Positions 15,455 to 28,448 of a stretch of 64,000 bases of DNA are shown piece by piece. The stretch's first letter is position 1; each line of letters begins with the position of its first letter. The notes under the pieces are model-generated. The model had not been told where the DNA came from, did no database searches, and saw only the letters and a program-made list of their open reading frames with translations. Both the position numbers and the translations under genes were made by a program. The DNA comes from Heterotrichella gracilis. Taxonomy: Eukaryota; Sar; Xanthophyceae; Tribonematales; Xanthonemataceae. The stretch lies in NCBI GenBank assembly GCA_032358255.1, contig JAULBX010007773.1:186001-250000 (forward strand), in the 5' to 3' direction.

Positions 15455-18144
15455 CTACGCATCCTTGCTGCCAAACACCTTGAACGGCTTCCAGCGCAGC
15501 TGATACGGGATATAGATAGTGAGGGCGCGCATGCCCATGACTGTCGTCAACCCCGCCCAGATTGCCAACAGCTGCATGTTTGGCCCCCCCGCCATGTGCG
15601 TGCCGATGGCCATTGCTGCCAATGCAGGTGCCGCCGACAGAAGCATCGCCTGCGCTGCCCACGCGTAGCCATTGGCCCCGTACAGCACCCCATCCCACAC
15701 AAACGCCAGCGCGTTGAGCGGCTGAGTGGCGATGACCAGGGGGAAAATGACGGGGATGATGCTCAGCACCATGGGATCCGAGGTGAACACGCCGGGGATG
15801 AGATCCTTTGCCAGTCCCAGGCCGAAAGCTAGGATGATCCCCAACTGGAGTCCCAGGCGGGTGGTGCGGGCCACCACCGCGCGCGCGGTGTCTATCTCCC
15901 CTGCGGCGATGCTGCGGGCGATGAGCGCCTGCGCGGCAACTGCCAGTGAATCCGCCAACAGCGAGGATGCGAGCCACAGCTGGAAGCAGATCTGGTGGGT
16001 GGCTGCGTGCTGGCTGTCCAGCTGGGTGGCGAGCGAGGTGGCGTAGGCGTAGGTGCAGGAGATGGCCAGGGTGCGCAGCATCAGGGTGGCTGCAGGCAGA
16101 GCGCATGGGGTCAGGTGGCATACGCAGAGGTGCGGGTGCAGTGCAACGGAAAAGCTCAGGTGGGGGAAGCAGTGAACAGGAGGGCAGCGCCCTTCTCTTT
16201 GCTAGTTCTTCTTCCTTGATCAACACGCTTTTAACAGGACAGGCTCGTATATTTGTGAACCTTATAGTTTGATTATGTGCGTTTATATTGTCACCAGTGT
16301 GCGTTTGGGGTTTAGGGTATTGCCATACCAAACAGGGGCAATTCTCCAACGACTTACCTGTGGGACCCAGGAATTCAAGCGCACTCTTGATGGCAGCGGG
16401 GCCCGCCAGCCGTATTTGGCACCGCTGGGCCAGTATACCCAGCAGCACCAGTGCAGCCACCACCTGTGCCACCACTGTGGCCAGGGCGGCCCCCTGGATG
16501 CCCCAGCCAAATGTGTAGATGAAGAGAGGGTCCAGGGCCATGTTGAGCATGCTGGCTGCCACAGTGGCGTAGAGGGGGGCGCGGGTGTCCCCAAGGCCGC
16601 GAAATACTCCCTGCATGCAACAGTCATATGTCACATGCATTCCCACAAGGCAGCCAGATTAGTTACACATGCACCAGCAAGCGGTTTGGTGCAGTTAACA
16701 CGTTCTTGCATGTAATTTTACCCCTCGATTCCCCTAAACTCCCAACTATGAACAGCGGGTTCGGAGCCTGTTGGAATTGCTGGCCGCGTGTCTCCAACGC
16801 CGCAACACTCACTCCATGCAATGCGCCTTCCATCCTATAACTCACTCCTTGCATGCAATTACTCTCGCCCACCAAATAGTATCCGCGCGCATTTTACCAA
16901 TGCTCCAGAAGGCATTCATGCGTGTAAACCTTGCAGGCTCATACTACTATGTGCTCGTGCACAAATTGGGGCAGTAACTAGTACCTGTAGAACCAGCATC
17001 AACACCGATGCAGGAGCGCCCATCGCCCGCACGTTGAGGTATTCCAGCGCGCCTTGGAACAGCGGGTGCCCTTGCGGTGCGCCCCACAGCCCCAATCCAA
17101 CCCCGCCAATGGCAAACAGAAAGGCAGCTTGCATGGCACCGGCGGCCAGGCCCAAGTTGACGGCAGACGAGGCAGCTACGCTTATTTCAGAGCTGCTGCT
17201 TCCACCTAGACAAAGAGCACTCGGCTTTCATAAGAATATTCACCTGACTGGACAACCCTAAACCCTAGATGCTAAACCCTACCGTATTCAGTGCAGTGCA
17301 GCACGTGTGTCACAAACAGTAAGGCAGGTGCTGAAGCTGGCGTTGCGCAACGTGTACCTACCCTCATTCTTGCCGAGAGCCGTCGCCACTGTGCTTGTAG
17401 TCACCGACAGCAGCGGCATGTTGATGAGCTTGGTCACAGTGCCATACACAGACAGGCCCAGGCCCATGGCGGCCAGCGGTGTGGCGCCCAGGTGGCCCAT
17501 CCATGCTGTGCTCAGGAGGGCGGCTATAGGCTCAGCGGCCAGAGTGGCTAGTGTCTGAAGCAGCCGTTGCAAAGAAGGTAAGTTTTCAAATGTCATGATC
17601 TCGTCGGGGCATGGCGTGAACTCGACGAAATGCGCAGGCACAACCATTGAAATTAGTTGATGAGGGCATACAGGCATGACATGGCAGCAATTGGTGAAGA
17701 AAATGCTAGCTGTGTTGAACTTACTGGGAAGGCTATGGCAGCAATTTCCACGTCCAAGTTTCTTGGTTGCAGAGGAAGGGCAGTACTGAAGATCGAAACA
17801 TTTAAATTTGGTGAGGTATTTTGCAATTGCGTGTGTGAAACTGTTGCAGCAACCCAATTGCTACACTTGTCACAGGGACAGGTGGGAACAAGCGGGTGTC
17901 ACCTCTTAACAGTGGGCTGGGGAGTGTACTCATTGCCTTGGTTTGCCCCTGACGATGTTGAGCAGGACAAGTCTGGCCGCCGTGCTTTCCGCCTGCTGGA
18001 AAGCCCTGCCGGCAGTTCACTCGCCTTTACCACCTTACGGTTGGTTTCTATTCTGTGAAACACCGCTGAGGAAACCCGCAGTGCGCATAACCGTTGGAAT
18101 GGGCCCCCATTTAGTTTAGTCATGAGAATGCTGCGCTGAACCAT
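15455..18144 (-). CDS. MATE family multidrug/organic-compound transporter, probably plastidial
   Basis: MATE carriers have 12 membrane helices and exchange organic solutes for protons or sodium. Four exons are firm and in phase: 17362-17554, 16985-17205, 16358-16610 and 15455-16089. They begin TLATLAAEPIAALL...MGHLG, include the hallmark GVFRGLGDTRAPLYA and GILAQRC regions, and end WKPFKVFGSKDA, about 432 residues. The 5' end is uncertain. One option is a first exon from the ATG at 18144 (MVQRSILMTKLNG), whose basic, Ser-rich composition resembles a transit peptide. The other is an in-frame start at the ATG near 17597 (MTFENLPSLQ). Typical plant plastid MATEs of 500-560 residues favour the longer form. 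It shares the divergent region with CSN2. Confidence 0.85.
17254..17284. repeat. Interstitial telomere-like motif in a MATE intron
   Basis: Two consecutive CCCTAAA units and a third nearby copy lie in the intron between 17206 and 17361. Confidence 0.85.
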
Positions 18145-18753
18145 GGTGGTTGGCTCAAGCCGCTGAGGCGCTCAGTGAGCGCCAACCGAAGCCATGCATG
18201 CAGCAGAAATTACAACACTTGCGAAGAACTATGTTCGTAAAGGATTCCCTTGGTTCAAAAGGGTTGCTTTTGGTTCAAACCTTCAGAAGGGCATATTCGT
18301 CCGTCCTGGCGGACGCAAGACAGTCGCCCAGTTATGTTGCAGAACGAACAAACTTGGGCTCCCAGGTACAGACAGGCGCTGGTATGGCGAGCAATGCGGT
18401 GAGCCCTCTGGTGAACCAACCGTTTGAACTTGGGAGAGCTTGGCAACAGGAGGCTAACCCGCTGCAGAGAATAATCTCGAGTGCCCACCTGCCAGGTGTC
18501 GACGGTTGGAGGACTCGCCCAATTGCATGCTTCCATTAGATGGAGTTGTCACGACTGGCAGCCTTTACCTTGTAGTCAGTGGTACAAACTTACCCATTAC
18601 TAAGAATGACTGTGGCTCGAGCGTGAACCCTCCACCAGCAGCTGTGCACCCTCCTGGCGTGAGAACAAACACTGTACGTTGCTGATCCACCATAGTGTGG
18701 GCTGCCAAACCTTTGATTCTGCACTTTGGGCGCTGCCCATCAACTCTGTCAAG
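18145..18753. promoter_or_regulatory. Divergent region between the MATE gene and CSN2
   Basis: About 600 bp should contain both promoters. The plus-strand ORF at 18150-18539 (129 codons) overlaps other-frame ORFs and has no family resemblance, so it was not called. Confidence 0.4.
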
Positions 18754-21700
18754 ATGTCAGACGACGACATGGAAGGTATGGCGTGCATGTTCATTATACT
18801 GCACCTCCACTGCTCGCAAACAATCAACTGGCAAGTTTACAAGTGACACCTTGCTGTAGACTATGGCTTTGAGTATTCTGACGAGGACTATGAGGAAGAA
18901 GACGTAGACATAGAAAACCAGTACTACAACTCAAAGGGTAGGTTAAGTCACTAATAAACTGTGGGTTGCACTCAGTGTGCCTTTTGGCATATGCATGCAT
19001 ATAAGCCTTGCACCTCAACTGCGGCTGCATCGTGCAGGGCTTCTTGAGGGGGATGATCCCAAGGGGGCTCTGAAAGGGTTTCAACAGGTGGTTGATATGG
19101 AGCAAGGTCAAGGCGAATGGTAATGGTGTTCATTGCAGTTTAATCCGCAGTTTGTTGTGGCAGGAGGCGGAGCTAATCACCTCCTGCTGTCTGCGCCTGT
19201 AGGGGTTTCAAGGCGCTGAAGCAGATCGTGAAGCTGCAGTACAAGCTGGGCAACTTCGATGCCATGCTGGCTTCCTACAGGTAACCCAAAATTGCAAGGT
19301 TGGGGCACACTGCACAGTGCTTGTCAGGCCCCCCCATACCCATCCCACCCCACCCCATGCCACCCCAACCCCCATTTGGACACGCAGTCTGGACCAGGAC
19401 ACCCATTCCCCCCCTCCCGCCTTCTTGCACATTAGCTGGCAGACATTAACTTTTACCCTGCAGGGTAATGCTGGGGTACATCAAGTCTGCAGTCACGCGC
19501 AACCAAAGCGAAAAGAAGATCAACAGCATACTGGACTTTGTCTCCCAATCCACCGACGTGCGGCTGCTGCAAGAGTTTTACACGGCGACACTGGATGCAC
19601 TGGCTGAGGCCAAGAATGAGCGCCTATGGTTCAAAACCAACCTCAAGCTGTGCGGCCTGTGGTTCAGCATGAAGGAGTATGGGCGCGCAGGGAAGATCCT
19701 CAAGGACCTCCACAAGTACGACACCTGGTCCATGCACATATCTTCCCTGCATCGGCTGGCTAGCCACTGGATCGCCCACACGATTACAAATGCTCCACCT
19801 CTACAAGTACAACACCTGGTCCATGATAATAATAATAATAATAAATATAATGCACACAGCTCCGCTGCATCAGCTGGAGTCACTAAAATACCCACACAAT
19901 TACACGTGCCGCACAGCTACACACCGACAGCTGGAACTAAAATCCTTGTTTCTCCCGCCAGGTCCTGTCAAAAGGAGGACGGTACCGATGACCTGAAGAA
20001 GGGCACGGGGCTCCTGGAGGTGTATGCGCTGGAGATCCAAATGTACACTGAGCAGAAAAACAACAAGAAGCTGAAGGAGCTGTACAAGCGCGCTCTGACC
20101 ATCAAGTCGGCCATCCCCCATCCCAGGATCATGGGGACGATCAGGGAGTGCGGGGGCAAGATGCACATGCATGAGCGATCGTGGTCTGAGGCAGCCACCG
20201 ACTTCTTTGAGGTAGGCGGCGCGCATTGGACATGCACATGGGCAAGGTTGCTGCAAAGCGGTTGGGGGGGTCCTCATGCTGTGCATGTCATTATGTGATG
20301 CGGGGAACTAAGGGTGCTCAGTGGGATGCATGCAACAAGAGGGACCTCATGGACAGAATTTTTGCGCTAGACGCCCGCCTGTGAAGGACAGGAGCCCATG
20401 ACGGGTGGCCAATGCTGGTGGATGCATCCCACCTGCAAATTGTAACTGTGAATGAGAAATGACGCATGAAACGACTGTTCAAACCCCGTGGTCAGTGGAC
20501 CCATTTGTAATAGTTCACTAATGCAAAATAATGCTATAAATAAATTTTGAAGTTTGAAATTTAAACCCTGTGTGGATGGGCATCTATAGGCATTCAAGAA
20601 CTATGACGAGGCGGGCAGCCACCGGCGCGTGCAGTGCCTGAAGTACCTGGTGCTTGCCAACATGCTCATGGAGTCCAAGGTGGACCCCTTTGAGTCGCAA
20701 GAAGCCAAGCCCTACAAGAGCGACCCCGAGGTTGCCGCCATGACCAACCTGGTGGAGGCGTACCAGAGGAACGATATCATGCAGTTTGAGAAGATCCTCA
20801 AGTCAAACAGGTGAGTTGTGCAATGAAATTCTCGCGTGCTTGTGCCCAGGCCTACATGCGCCACAGTGGTCAGTGGATGGCAGAATGGCAGGCGTAAAAT
20901 ATGATATAAATCCTGGAAAAGGAAGTGAAAAGTGCGCAGGAATGTCTGGGAATAGGGGCGTTGGCTGAGAAAGGGGAGGGCATCACCCTGATATCCACTA
21001 GTGTCCATATCTTATTGGAAGCCGCGTCTGTTGCATGTGCACATTCAGAAATGGTGTGAGCGATGCCAGGACAGATTGGCCCATGTTCGTGCAAGGCTGA
21101 CTGCTTATCTAGACGTACTGCTGGAATGCATCCACAATCTTTGGCATCTAATGTGTTTCTTTTCTTACAAATAGCTAACTGTCTATCCGCTGTGCAGGCG
21201 AACCATCATGGACGACCCCTTCATCTCCAACTACATTGAGGACCTCCTGAAGAACATCCGCACCCAGGTGGTCATGAAGGTCATCCAGCCCTACACGCGT
21301 GTGCGCATCCCCTTCATCTCAAAGGAGCTCAACATCCCCGAGAAGGATGTGGAGCAGCTGCTGGTGTCGCTCATCCTGGACAACCGAATCGATGGCCACA
21401 TCGACCAGGTGCGTCTGCTTGTTGAAATTGCATAGGTCCTGAGTGTTGTTGCATGTTTACAGGCCCCGCATGGTGGGCGGGTGGGTATGGTACTGAGATC
21501 ATCCTGGCGAGATTTCGGGGTAACCAATCTGGGACTGGGTTATGAATGAAATATGTGTGTTTGAGGCTGGTGCGTTGTGGGCCCACAACTTGTTGGGGCA
21601 TGCTTTCATTGCTCTTCAAACAGGTATTCACCCTAGCTGTAAATATTTATTACTTTTATATCATAAATATTAAAAACAAATCTATTCTTGCAGGTCAATC

Positions 21701-21816
21701 AGCTTTTAAGGGTGGGTAACAACACTGAAGGCACCAAGCGCTACACAGCCACGCTCAAATGGGCCTCGCAATTGAAGTCGCTCAACGCTGCCATCATCCA
21801 CAAGCTGTCCGTCTAG
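18754..21816 (+). CDS. CSN2: COP9 signalosome subunit 2
   Basis: CSN2 is the PCI-domain scaffold subunit that helps the signalosome hold cullin-RING ligases for removal of NEDD8. Nine exons are resolved: 18754-18775, 18860-18937, 19038-19119, 19203-19280, 19464-19715, 19962-20211, 20590-20810, 21198-21408 and 21694-21816. They total 1317 nt, 438 residues, close to the usual 440. The start MSDDDME is followed by an acidic tract ([14 protein letters not shown]). Helical-repeat landmarks include [14 protein letters not shown] and [20 protein letters not shown]. The PCI winged helix carries [34 protein letters not shown] and [13 protein letters not shown]. Every junction keeps frame. Intron 5 (19716-19961) is 246 nt, free of stops and in phase, so its retention would insert 82 residues. 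Confidence 0.97.
19707..19909 (+). repeat. Tandem duplication of the exon 5 donor region inside CSN2 intron 5
   Basis: The segment ACAAGTACGACACCTGGTCC over the exon 5 donor (19711-19730) recurs as ACAAGTACAACACCTGGTCC at about 19803. The following GCATCGGCTGG...CACACGATTACAAATGC recurs as GCATCAGCTGG...CACACAATTACACGTGC near 19867. A short (AAT)n run was inserted in the second unit. Confidence 0.85.
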
Positions 21817-22404
21817 CGTATGAATCTCAAAGCCATGATGGCGACAGCTAGGGACGCCTTGATGGATTCATCAACAGCAGGCTGCTGTTGGGTGTACTTC
21901 AGGTGGCCCGATGTTTGCGTGGTCAAAGTCATTCCTTGGCAGGTTGCAAATCCTAGGTGTAGGTGCGGTTGCCAACCCGGGGCAATGGTTGATGGCCATA
22001 TTGGTGATCACACCATTTGCAAATGGTACCTGGCCCATAGGTACCTCAACGCTTAGAAGAATGAAGTCGTTTTTACAGCACGATATGTTCAGGCTCTGAA
22101 GAGGGCTTGCTTAGCACATGCTTTGATTTTGAGTTTTATCGCGAGCTTTAGAAGGGCTTTGCAGTCACATAGATAGTAGACAACAAACATGGGATACCCC
22201 AACGCCTGGTAAGAAAGACGTGAATAAGGGCAGCATAGCAACTAGCATAGCCCCCATGAAAAGTCAGCCAGAGGCAAATGGGTTAGCTGCAGTTGACACT
22301 ATGGCATATGATACCTATTTGTGTACATGTTACAGCGCCGCATCACACACACAACATGTGGCATTCTGTAAAGAGCAGTCCACTTTGCAGTGATTGTGCC
22401 ACTA
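21817..22404. other. Convergent intergenic region
   Basis: The 3' UTRs of CSN2 and of the minus-strand helical-repeat gene must lie here. No coding exon seen. Confidence 0.4.
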
Positions 22405-25400
22405 TTACTCAGTCTGCAGCTGCTGGCTGACAAGCTGCGCCTTGGCCATGATGGCTTGGAGTTGCATGGCCAGGTTCGCCTTGTGCGACGCATTCAGTGG
22501 TTGGGCTTGAGAAGCCTTGTGCAACTCCTCCTGGACGCGTATCAGCCCCTGCAACATTGGCGCCATATAAGCAGCTCACACTGTTCTGTTTGAGCCTCAG
22601 GCAGGGCCCCGACTCATGGCATGGCATATGCATTGAATTGCAATCGGTGTCAAAGCTGTCTTGCATGCACAAAATACCGCGCATTCAGAAACTATTTTAG
22701 CTACATTCAAAGGCTGTAAGAACGGCTTTTATTCACAGCAGTAATGCACCCGTTTGTTGCGATCGTCCAGATCTGCTTTTTCATTTATCAGATGCATGCA
22801 TTTAATGCGTTTAATTGAACGCCAGTAAAGCAGATGTTTTTATTGTCATGGGCACCGACTCTAGCAAGCAACTTGCCTGTAGCACTTGTGAAGCTGCTTC
22901 ACAGTAAGCAACAGAGGTATCCAGGGAAGGCTGCTGACTGCGGAGCTGCTGGTAGTGTTGCCACGCATGTTGTATGCTGCCAAAATGCGCACTTTGCAAC
23001 CTCATCACACGGTCGGAGGAAGGACTGGCCTCACCCTGGTCAGTCATCCCATCAGCAGGCGTTCGGGAGGTGTGGTACAGCTCAAACATGCCCAGCACCT
23101 CTGCTTTATCTTCACCTGCAATGTAGCAAGCATTTTAACAAGCTGCACCATAGACAGCGTTGCAACTATGTCTGTTCACAATATTATTCTGCATCCTACA
23201 GCACTGATGGTGCTTGCATGTTACCACCGCCAGAAATTGTGCCAGTATTGAAAGGATAAGACATACGTTAATGCTCAGTCACTGGCAAGCTCATCTGCTG
23301 GACTTCACGTGGTTCAAAATTCGTGATCCAAGTACAGCAAGGCGGCGCTGATAGATGTGTCTTACTTGAGGTGCAAAGCCTGGATGCCACATCCTCAGGG
23401 TTTCCACCGATGTGGTGAGCCATCATGGTCACGCTTTCCCATGCCTCGTGCTGAACTGACCATCCTGCATCCTACATTGTAGGCAGAACAAAGAGCGTGA
23501 TGTGCTGGAAAATGGCACAGGATTACCACTGAAGTTGCACCAGGCGAAAAACCACGGAATAGCTGGGTACCATGCAGTACACCCTATCCTTGCAATCACG
23601 CTGCGCAAAGAACTCACCTTGCATGCTGCCTGCAGCAATTTCCACGCCAGGGGTGCTTGGTGCAGGCTAGGCGCACCCAAGATGCAAGCCACAGCAGCAG
23701 CAGTTTGGGGCACGGCCAACAGATGCTCTAGTGCTGGCAGTGCCGGAATCACCAAGTCTGCAGTCAGCTGGGTTCTGCAGCTCGCCATGAATTGCAGGGC
23801 AGGTACAATGTACACTGGCATTACACTGGGTTGCTCCTTGTTTGAGGCAACAACCTTCACGGCTGCCTGCAGGGTATCCATGCATCTGGTTTCCACAGCC
23901 TGCAGGGGTTAATTGCAAATCTTCATTTGCTGTTGTTGAACATGGATGGCATACTCCCATGACATGCATGCCAACAGAAACTTTGCGACCACACACTGAC
24001 CACCGATTAAAAATTGAATCCTGCAGCCCTCACCTGATCAATCATGTCCACGTCAAGCTTCAAAAGCTCCACCAGCTCCAAAAATACGGTAAATTGCCAG
24101 CCCAGCTGCAATGGAAGCAGCTGCAAGCTGGCATGGTCATGTGAAGCGCTGGACAAGGCCTCCACATTGCTCTGGATTCCATCAGAAAGCAATTTCACAA
24201 GCTGATGGATTGCTGCAAGATCGATGTAACACTGTGGCTTGACTGTGTCACCATTCCCATTATTGCACGCTAATGTCACAATTCGCAGTAGTGCTGCAAT
24301 GACTGCTGTTTTGCGCAAATCGGTGTCCATCTCCAGCATGCCCTCCTGCAGATGCGAGGAGCCAATGAGGATGCGATAATCACGACACAAAGCTATGTAA
24401 TAGTACAGCTTTGGTTGCAGCAAAACGCGTACAATTTACGTAAAATCAAAGTACACACCGCGTAGGGCATTAAACTGCTGACGGTGTACATGTGTGGATG
24501 TATTAGATGTGTGGTAGCGGAGGCTGGCAAAAAAGCTCGCAGGTGGGGGTGTAATGTGTAAGGGTCTTACCTGCAGAGCATTTTCAACGACATGCCTGCT
24601 GATCTGTTGGGGAGCAGCATGGAGCAACCCGCCAGTCAACGCAGTCAAATGGTACAAGGCCAACCCCAAATGGCAGTCATTACTTGCTGACTGCACTGCA
24701 GCCATCTGCTTTGTCAGCAGCAAGAGGGTCTGTAGGTGGGTTACCATGAAGTCCTGTGACGCCGACCTGCATCCAGAGAAGATAAACTTTCCAGTTGCCA
24801 ATCCATTCATCTTCCTAAGGAAGTACTAGCGTAAAAAGGGCAATGCACGCTGATACCATCCCGTTCATGTGAATTTATGTAGGCCAATACCTGAACAGCT
24901 GAGTCCATACAGTAGCCAATACATTCTGCACGGAGGGTGATGGGTGGATAGCCAGGTGGAAAAGCAGCTGCTGGCACCTCACCCATGCCGCTGGGTCCCT
25001 GCAGCATCACATGGCGCATTGCCAATGTTTTCATGACTCATGACCCAGCCAGCAGCGCATACAAGGAAGGCAAGTATGTAATCTGCGTACCTTTCCTGGC
25101 TGCAAGCTGCAAAGAATATGAAAAGGGCATCGCACATGTCGTCATGGGTGATCATGGGCGCGGTGGAGGAAGAGCGGCCAGGGATGGCAACCTCAAATAT
25201 CCACGGTATCACACAGCTGATACAGACGTGCTGGTCATTCACAGACAGACTCGCTCCTGCTTGCTTGAGAATTTGGACAGCAATGTGCAAATTGGACTCC
25301 TTCACAGGTCCTTGGCAGCTGACAAGAGCCCCAATGTGTTCCTGCACAAGGGACACAATGCCAGTCATTAGAATGAAAAATGACCTTCTAAATACTGGCT

Positions 25401-28084
25401 ACAATTTGTGTTGCAGCTAAGATTCCATCATCACCTGGAGCATGTTGCCATGGCCGAGTAGCTTGGCTGTCAGCTGCAGCAGTCGGCCAACGACATTTGC
25501 GCCAGCAGAAGCTTTCAATACCGAGCTGTCCTCTGCTGGCAACAAACTGCAAACAAAGAGCATGGGTGCAATCTAAACATTGGGTCTACAGGATCCAAGC
25601 AGATACATAAATCTAAACCCTAAACCCTAAGCCAGCATTGCATCTGTGAGCCATCTTCTATCCACACCTGTAAAGGTCATAGCACTCTCGAGAAACTTCC
25701 AGCAGTGTTGGCCATTGCAATACAGCCTGAGCTGGGTATGCCTCTGCAGCTTTAGTAAGAAGCGTCATCCAAAATCGCGCCACCTGCATCCAACACAATG
25801 CGGATGTTAGGAGCGGTACACTTAGCGCTTGCGGCTTAGCTGCCTAAGCTGGCCCTAAACGTAAAGCCTAAACCCTAATCCCAAGCTGCCTAAGCTGTCA
25901 ACAGGGTAAACGTACCTGGAGGCTGTCTGTATCCAGTATGCTGAACAGCGCAAGTGTTGCATGCTTCACGTAGCCCAGAACCGCTCGCAGAAAACCTTGC
26001 ATGTCTATCCCTGGCACAGCAAAGCAAAATGATACAAAATAAATAAATATTTAAATAGACAAATATCTATGCAAACTGCATACATGCATTGGCAAATGCA
26101 GGGTTGTCTGTTTTGTTTGCAGCTCAAATTTGTCATGGGACACTCACCAGCAGAGTCTGTTTGATTCCGGAGTTGCTCAGGTATGCTCAGCAAAACCCTT
26201 ACAATTCCACTCCATGCAATGTTCAGGCCCGCAAAACTGTTGAACTCCGTGATTGAGTGCTCCGATCTGCCAATGATGCAATCAGCTGTCACACAACCTA
26301 CAACAGCAATGATGGTACATTAGCTCGAGTAATGCGAGTGCGGATTAGCAAGTGAGAAAGTGTATCGGGCGCACCTAGTTTCAGCAGTGCCGAAATCACA
26401 CCCCCAAGCCCCACGAGACTGTTCTGCCCTGCAGGAAATGCCACGTACATGGGCGGCATACCAGATTCTGCAAACCCATCAACATTGCACAAACAGATGG
26501 AAAGTGAGCACATGGTTGCCATAAGCAGGCATGCAGCTCCTCACATATGCACTGCAAAATTTACCACTGCAATCTGAGTGCATACTGCATTATCCAGTTC
26601 CTACAAGTGAACTCGCACCCCCAGGCTTCAGTGTTGAAGATGCACGCAATATGTGAGCTACCATTATGCACCATTTCAACGTGCCCTGGTGTCACTCACC
26701 CTTGAGCGCATCGCAAACCGCTGGCAGGATGCTTTCTTTGAGTACACCCCTCAGGCCAGTGGCAAACTGTGCAAATGCTTCCACACCCACAGCATTGAGC
26801 CACCTGCAGTCAGGCAAATTTGCTGCACTCGCCAGTACTGCCACTGCCAGCACTGACACTGTAACACAATTTCAAAACAGTTTTTTTCAAATACTATTCA
26901 AACCTTCCTTTCAGGTTAACCTGTTCCTTTTGGATTTTTTTCTTTTTCGCCACTTTCGTAGCCTAACAACTAGTTATATCTTTGATTTTATTATATTCAT
27001 TTCATAAAATAAATTATAAACTAACTTCTTAAAATAGCATAATCACCCACTGAACGTCAGTAACACACCTTGAGCTGAACAGCAAGTGGGTAGACATCTG
27101 GATGATGGCCTGGCAACAGGATAGGCAGCTTGTTGCACACTGTTCTCGCTTGATGTTGTCTCCAAAAACTACGGTGAGTTTGATGGCGGCCTGGTACAAG
27201 GCAGTTGTCAGGAGTAGCTTCACTAGCTAGGGGGGTGAACAACACCGAAATTTGCAGAGACATTTACCATTTGCATAGCGGAGGATAAGCACGCTTGTCA
27301 GCTTACTGGTATTACCTGGATCAACGCCGTTTCCGCCTCCCCAATAGCCGCCCTCTGCAATGCGATGACATCCCCAACCAGCCCACATACCTGCACCAGC
27401 GGAATACATCACAATCTCTGCACCTTAGGAGACTATCCCAAGCTTGCTCAACTGCACAGCTACACCTTAGCCTTGCTATTGATCGTGGATTGACTCTGCA
27501 ATGTATGTACAGACATGCAACCAGTGGAGCACATCCATGTAATTGCAACCGGGAGGTTCTCTCAACCTTGGTGCAGTGCCCTAAGAAGCAGTTCACCTGT
27601 TCAACAACAGCGCTGCTGCATGGGTCCCACTCCTCCCTGTGGATTGCATCGATGCAGGAGTGAATTACCGCCAAGCAACCTTCCTGACCAGTGTCTTGGA
27701 GGGGGGTTTGACGCATCACCTGTAAGCACGTTGCAGTGCGTCAGGAAACCTGCAGAAGGATATGGGCTGCCCTATATCCTCCTTATCCTAAATCAAGAAC
27801 CATCATTTTGAATCAGAAGACCTGCAGAACTTTGGTTGCCCACGTAACCTGCCCATCTTGAATCATAGGCATGGTGACCCTATTTGAACTGACTGTAGCT
27901 GCAGCTCTTGCCCAATCTAACTGAGGAGGTGACTTGCCTGTATAGAGGTCAATGCTTCCTGCATGGTTGTAAGAAGTGCTGCACAGTCCTGCTTTGTCGT
28001 TGCCAAGCTCAAGTTGTGCACGAAGGTGGTTGTGATGTCAATTGCAGACAAACGTTTCAAACTACCACAAGGAGCCCTGGTCAT
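22405..28084 (-). CDS. Large alpha-helical repeat protein of unrecognised family
   Basis: About 18 exons on the minus strand encode roughly 1000 residues. The start is taken at the ATG at 28084 (MTRAPCGSLKRLSAI); exon 1 (27938-28084) is 49 codons and in phase with exon 2 (VMRQTPLQDTGQEG). Successive exons join in frame with peptides such as LTTALYQAAIKLTVVFGDN, WLNAVGVEAFAQFATGL, NSFAGLNIAWSGIVRVLL, RDPAAWVRCQQLLFHLA and YIVPALQFMASCRTQL. The end is KAQLVSQQLQTE. The composition (Leu/Ala-rich amphipathic helices, no membrane segment) suggests a HEAT/ARM-type solenoid, in the manner of karyopherins or genome-maintenance scaffolds. One possible relative is FIRRM/FLIP (C1orf112), but I could not establish this. 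The junction between about 23367 and 23118 does not phase and may hide an exon. Two introns use GC donors. Confidence 0.7.
25614..25631. repeat. Interstitial telomere-like motif
   Basis: AAACCCTAAACCCTAA lies in an intron of the helical-repeat gene. Confidence 0.85.
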
Positions 28085-28448
28085 TCGTCACATCCTTTCC
28101 TTCGATTTCGGAGCGTCCCGTTGCAAGTGTCAGTGCCGCACCGTACGTATCAGGGCCTGTTTCTAGCCTTCGCACACAGTATTAGCCAAGGGGGCGTAAC
28201 ACATGCATGCATACAGGTTTTGCATGCATAAAACGCACGCATGCATACGATTGGAACTGCCTTCTACACTGGAAGTTGTTGTAAATACTGCGTCGCAACA
28301 TTTACAACGTGTTCACAATTTCAGTTGGAAGGTGATCAGCGTGCATGGCGTGACTACTGCAGTGACCACCAGTGTCATATGGGGACTCTGCCTGCCCACA
28401 AAAGGATGAAACTTTCACACCCCGACCGTGAACGCGTTATCTCCTACC
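28085..28448. promoter_or_regulatory. Divergent promoter region
   Basis: This separates the first exon of the minus-strand helical-repeat gene from the first ATG of the plus-strand DD-motif gene. GCATGCATAC-type palindromes cluster at 28200-28245. Confidence 0.45.

Noticed and set aside
15368-15832. 154-codon plus-strand ORF
   Set aside because: It is the antisense shadow of the last MATE exon.
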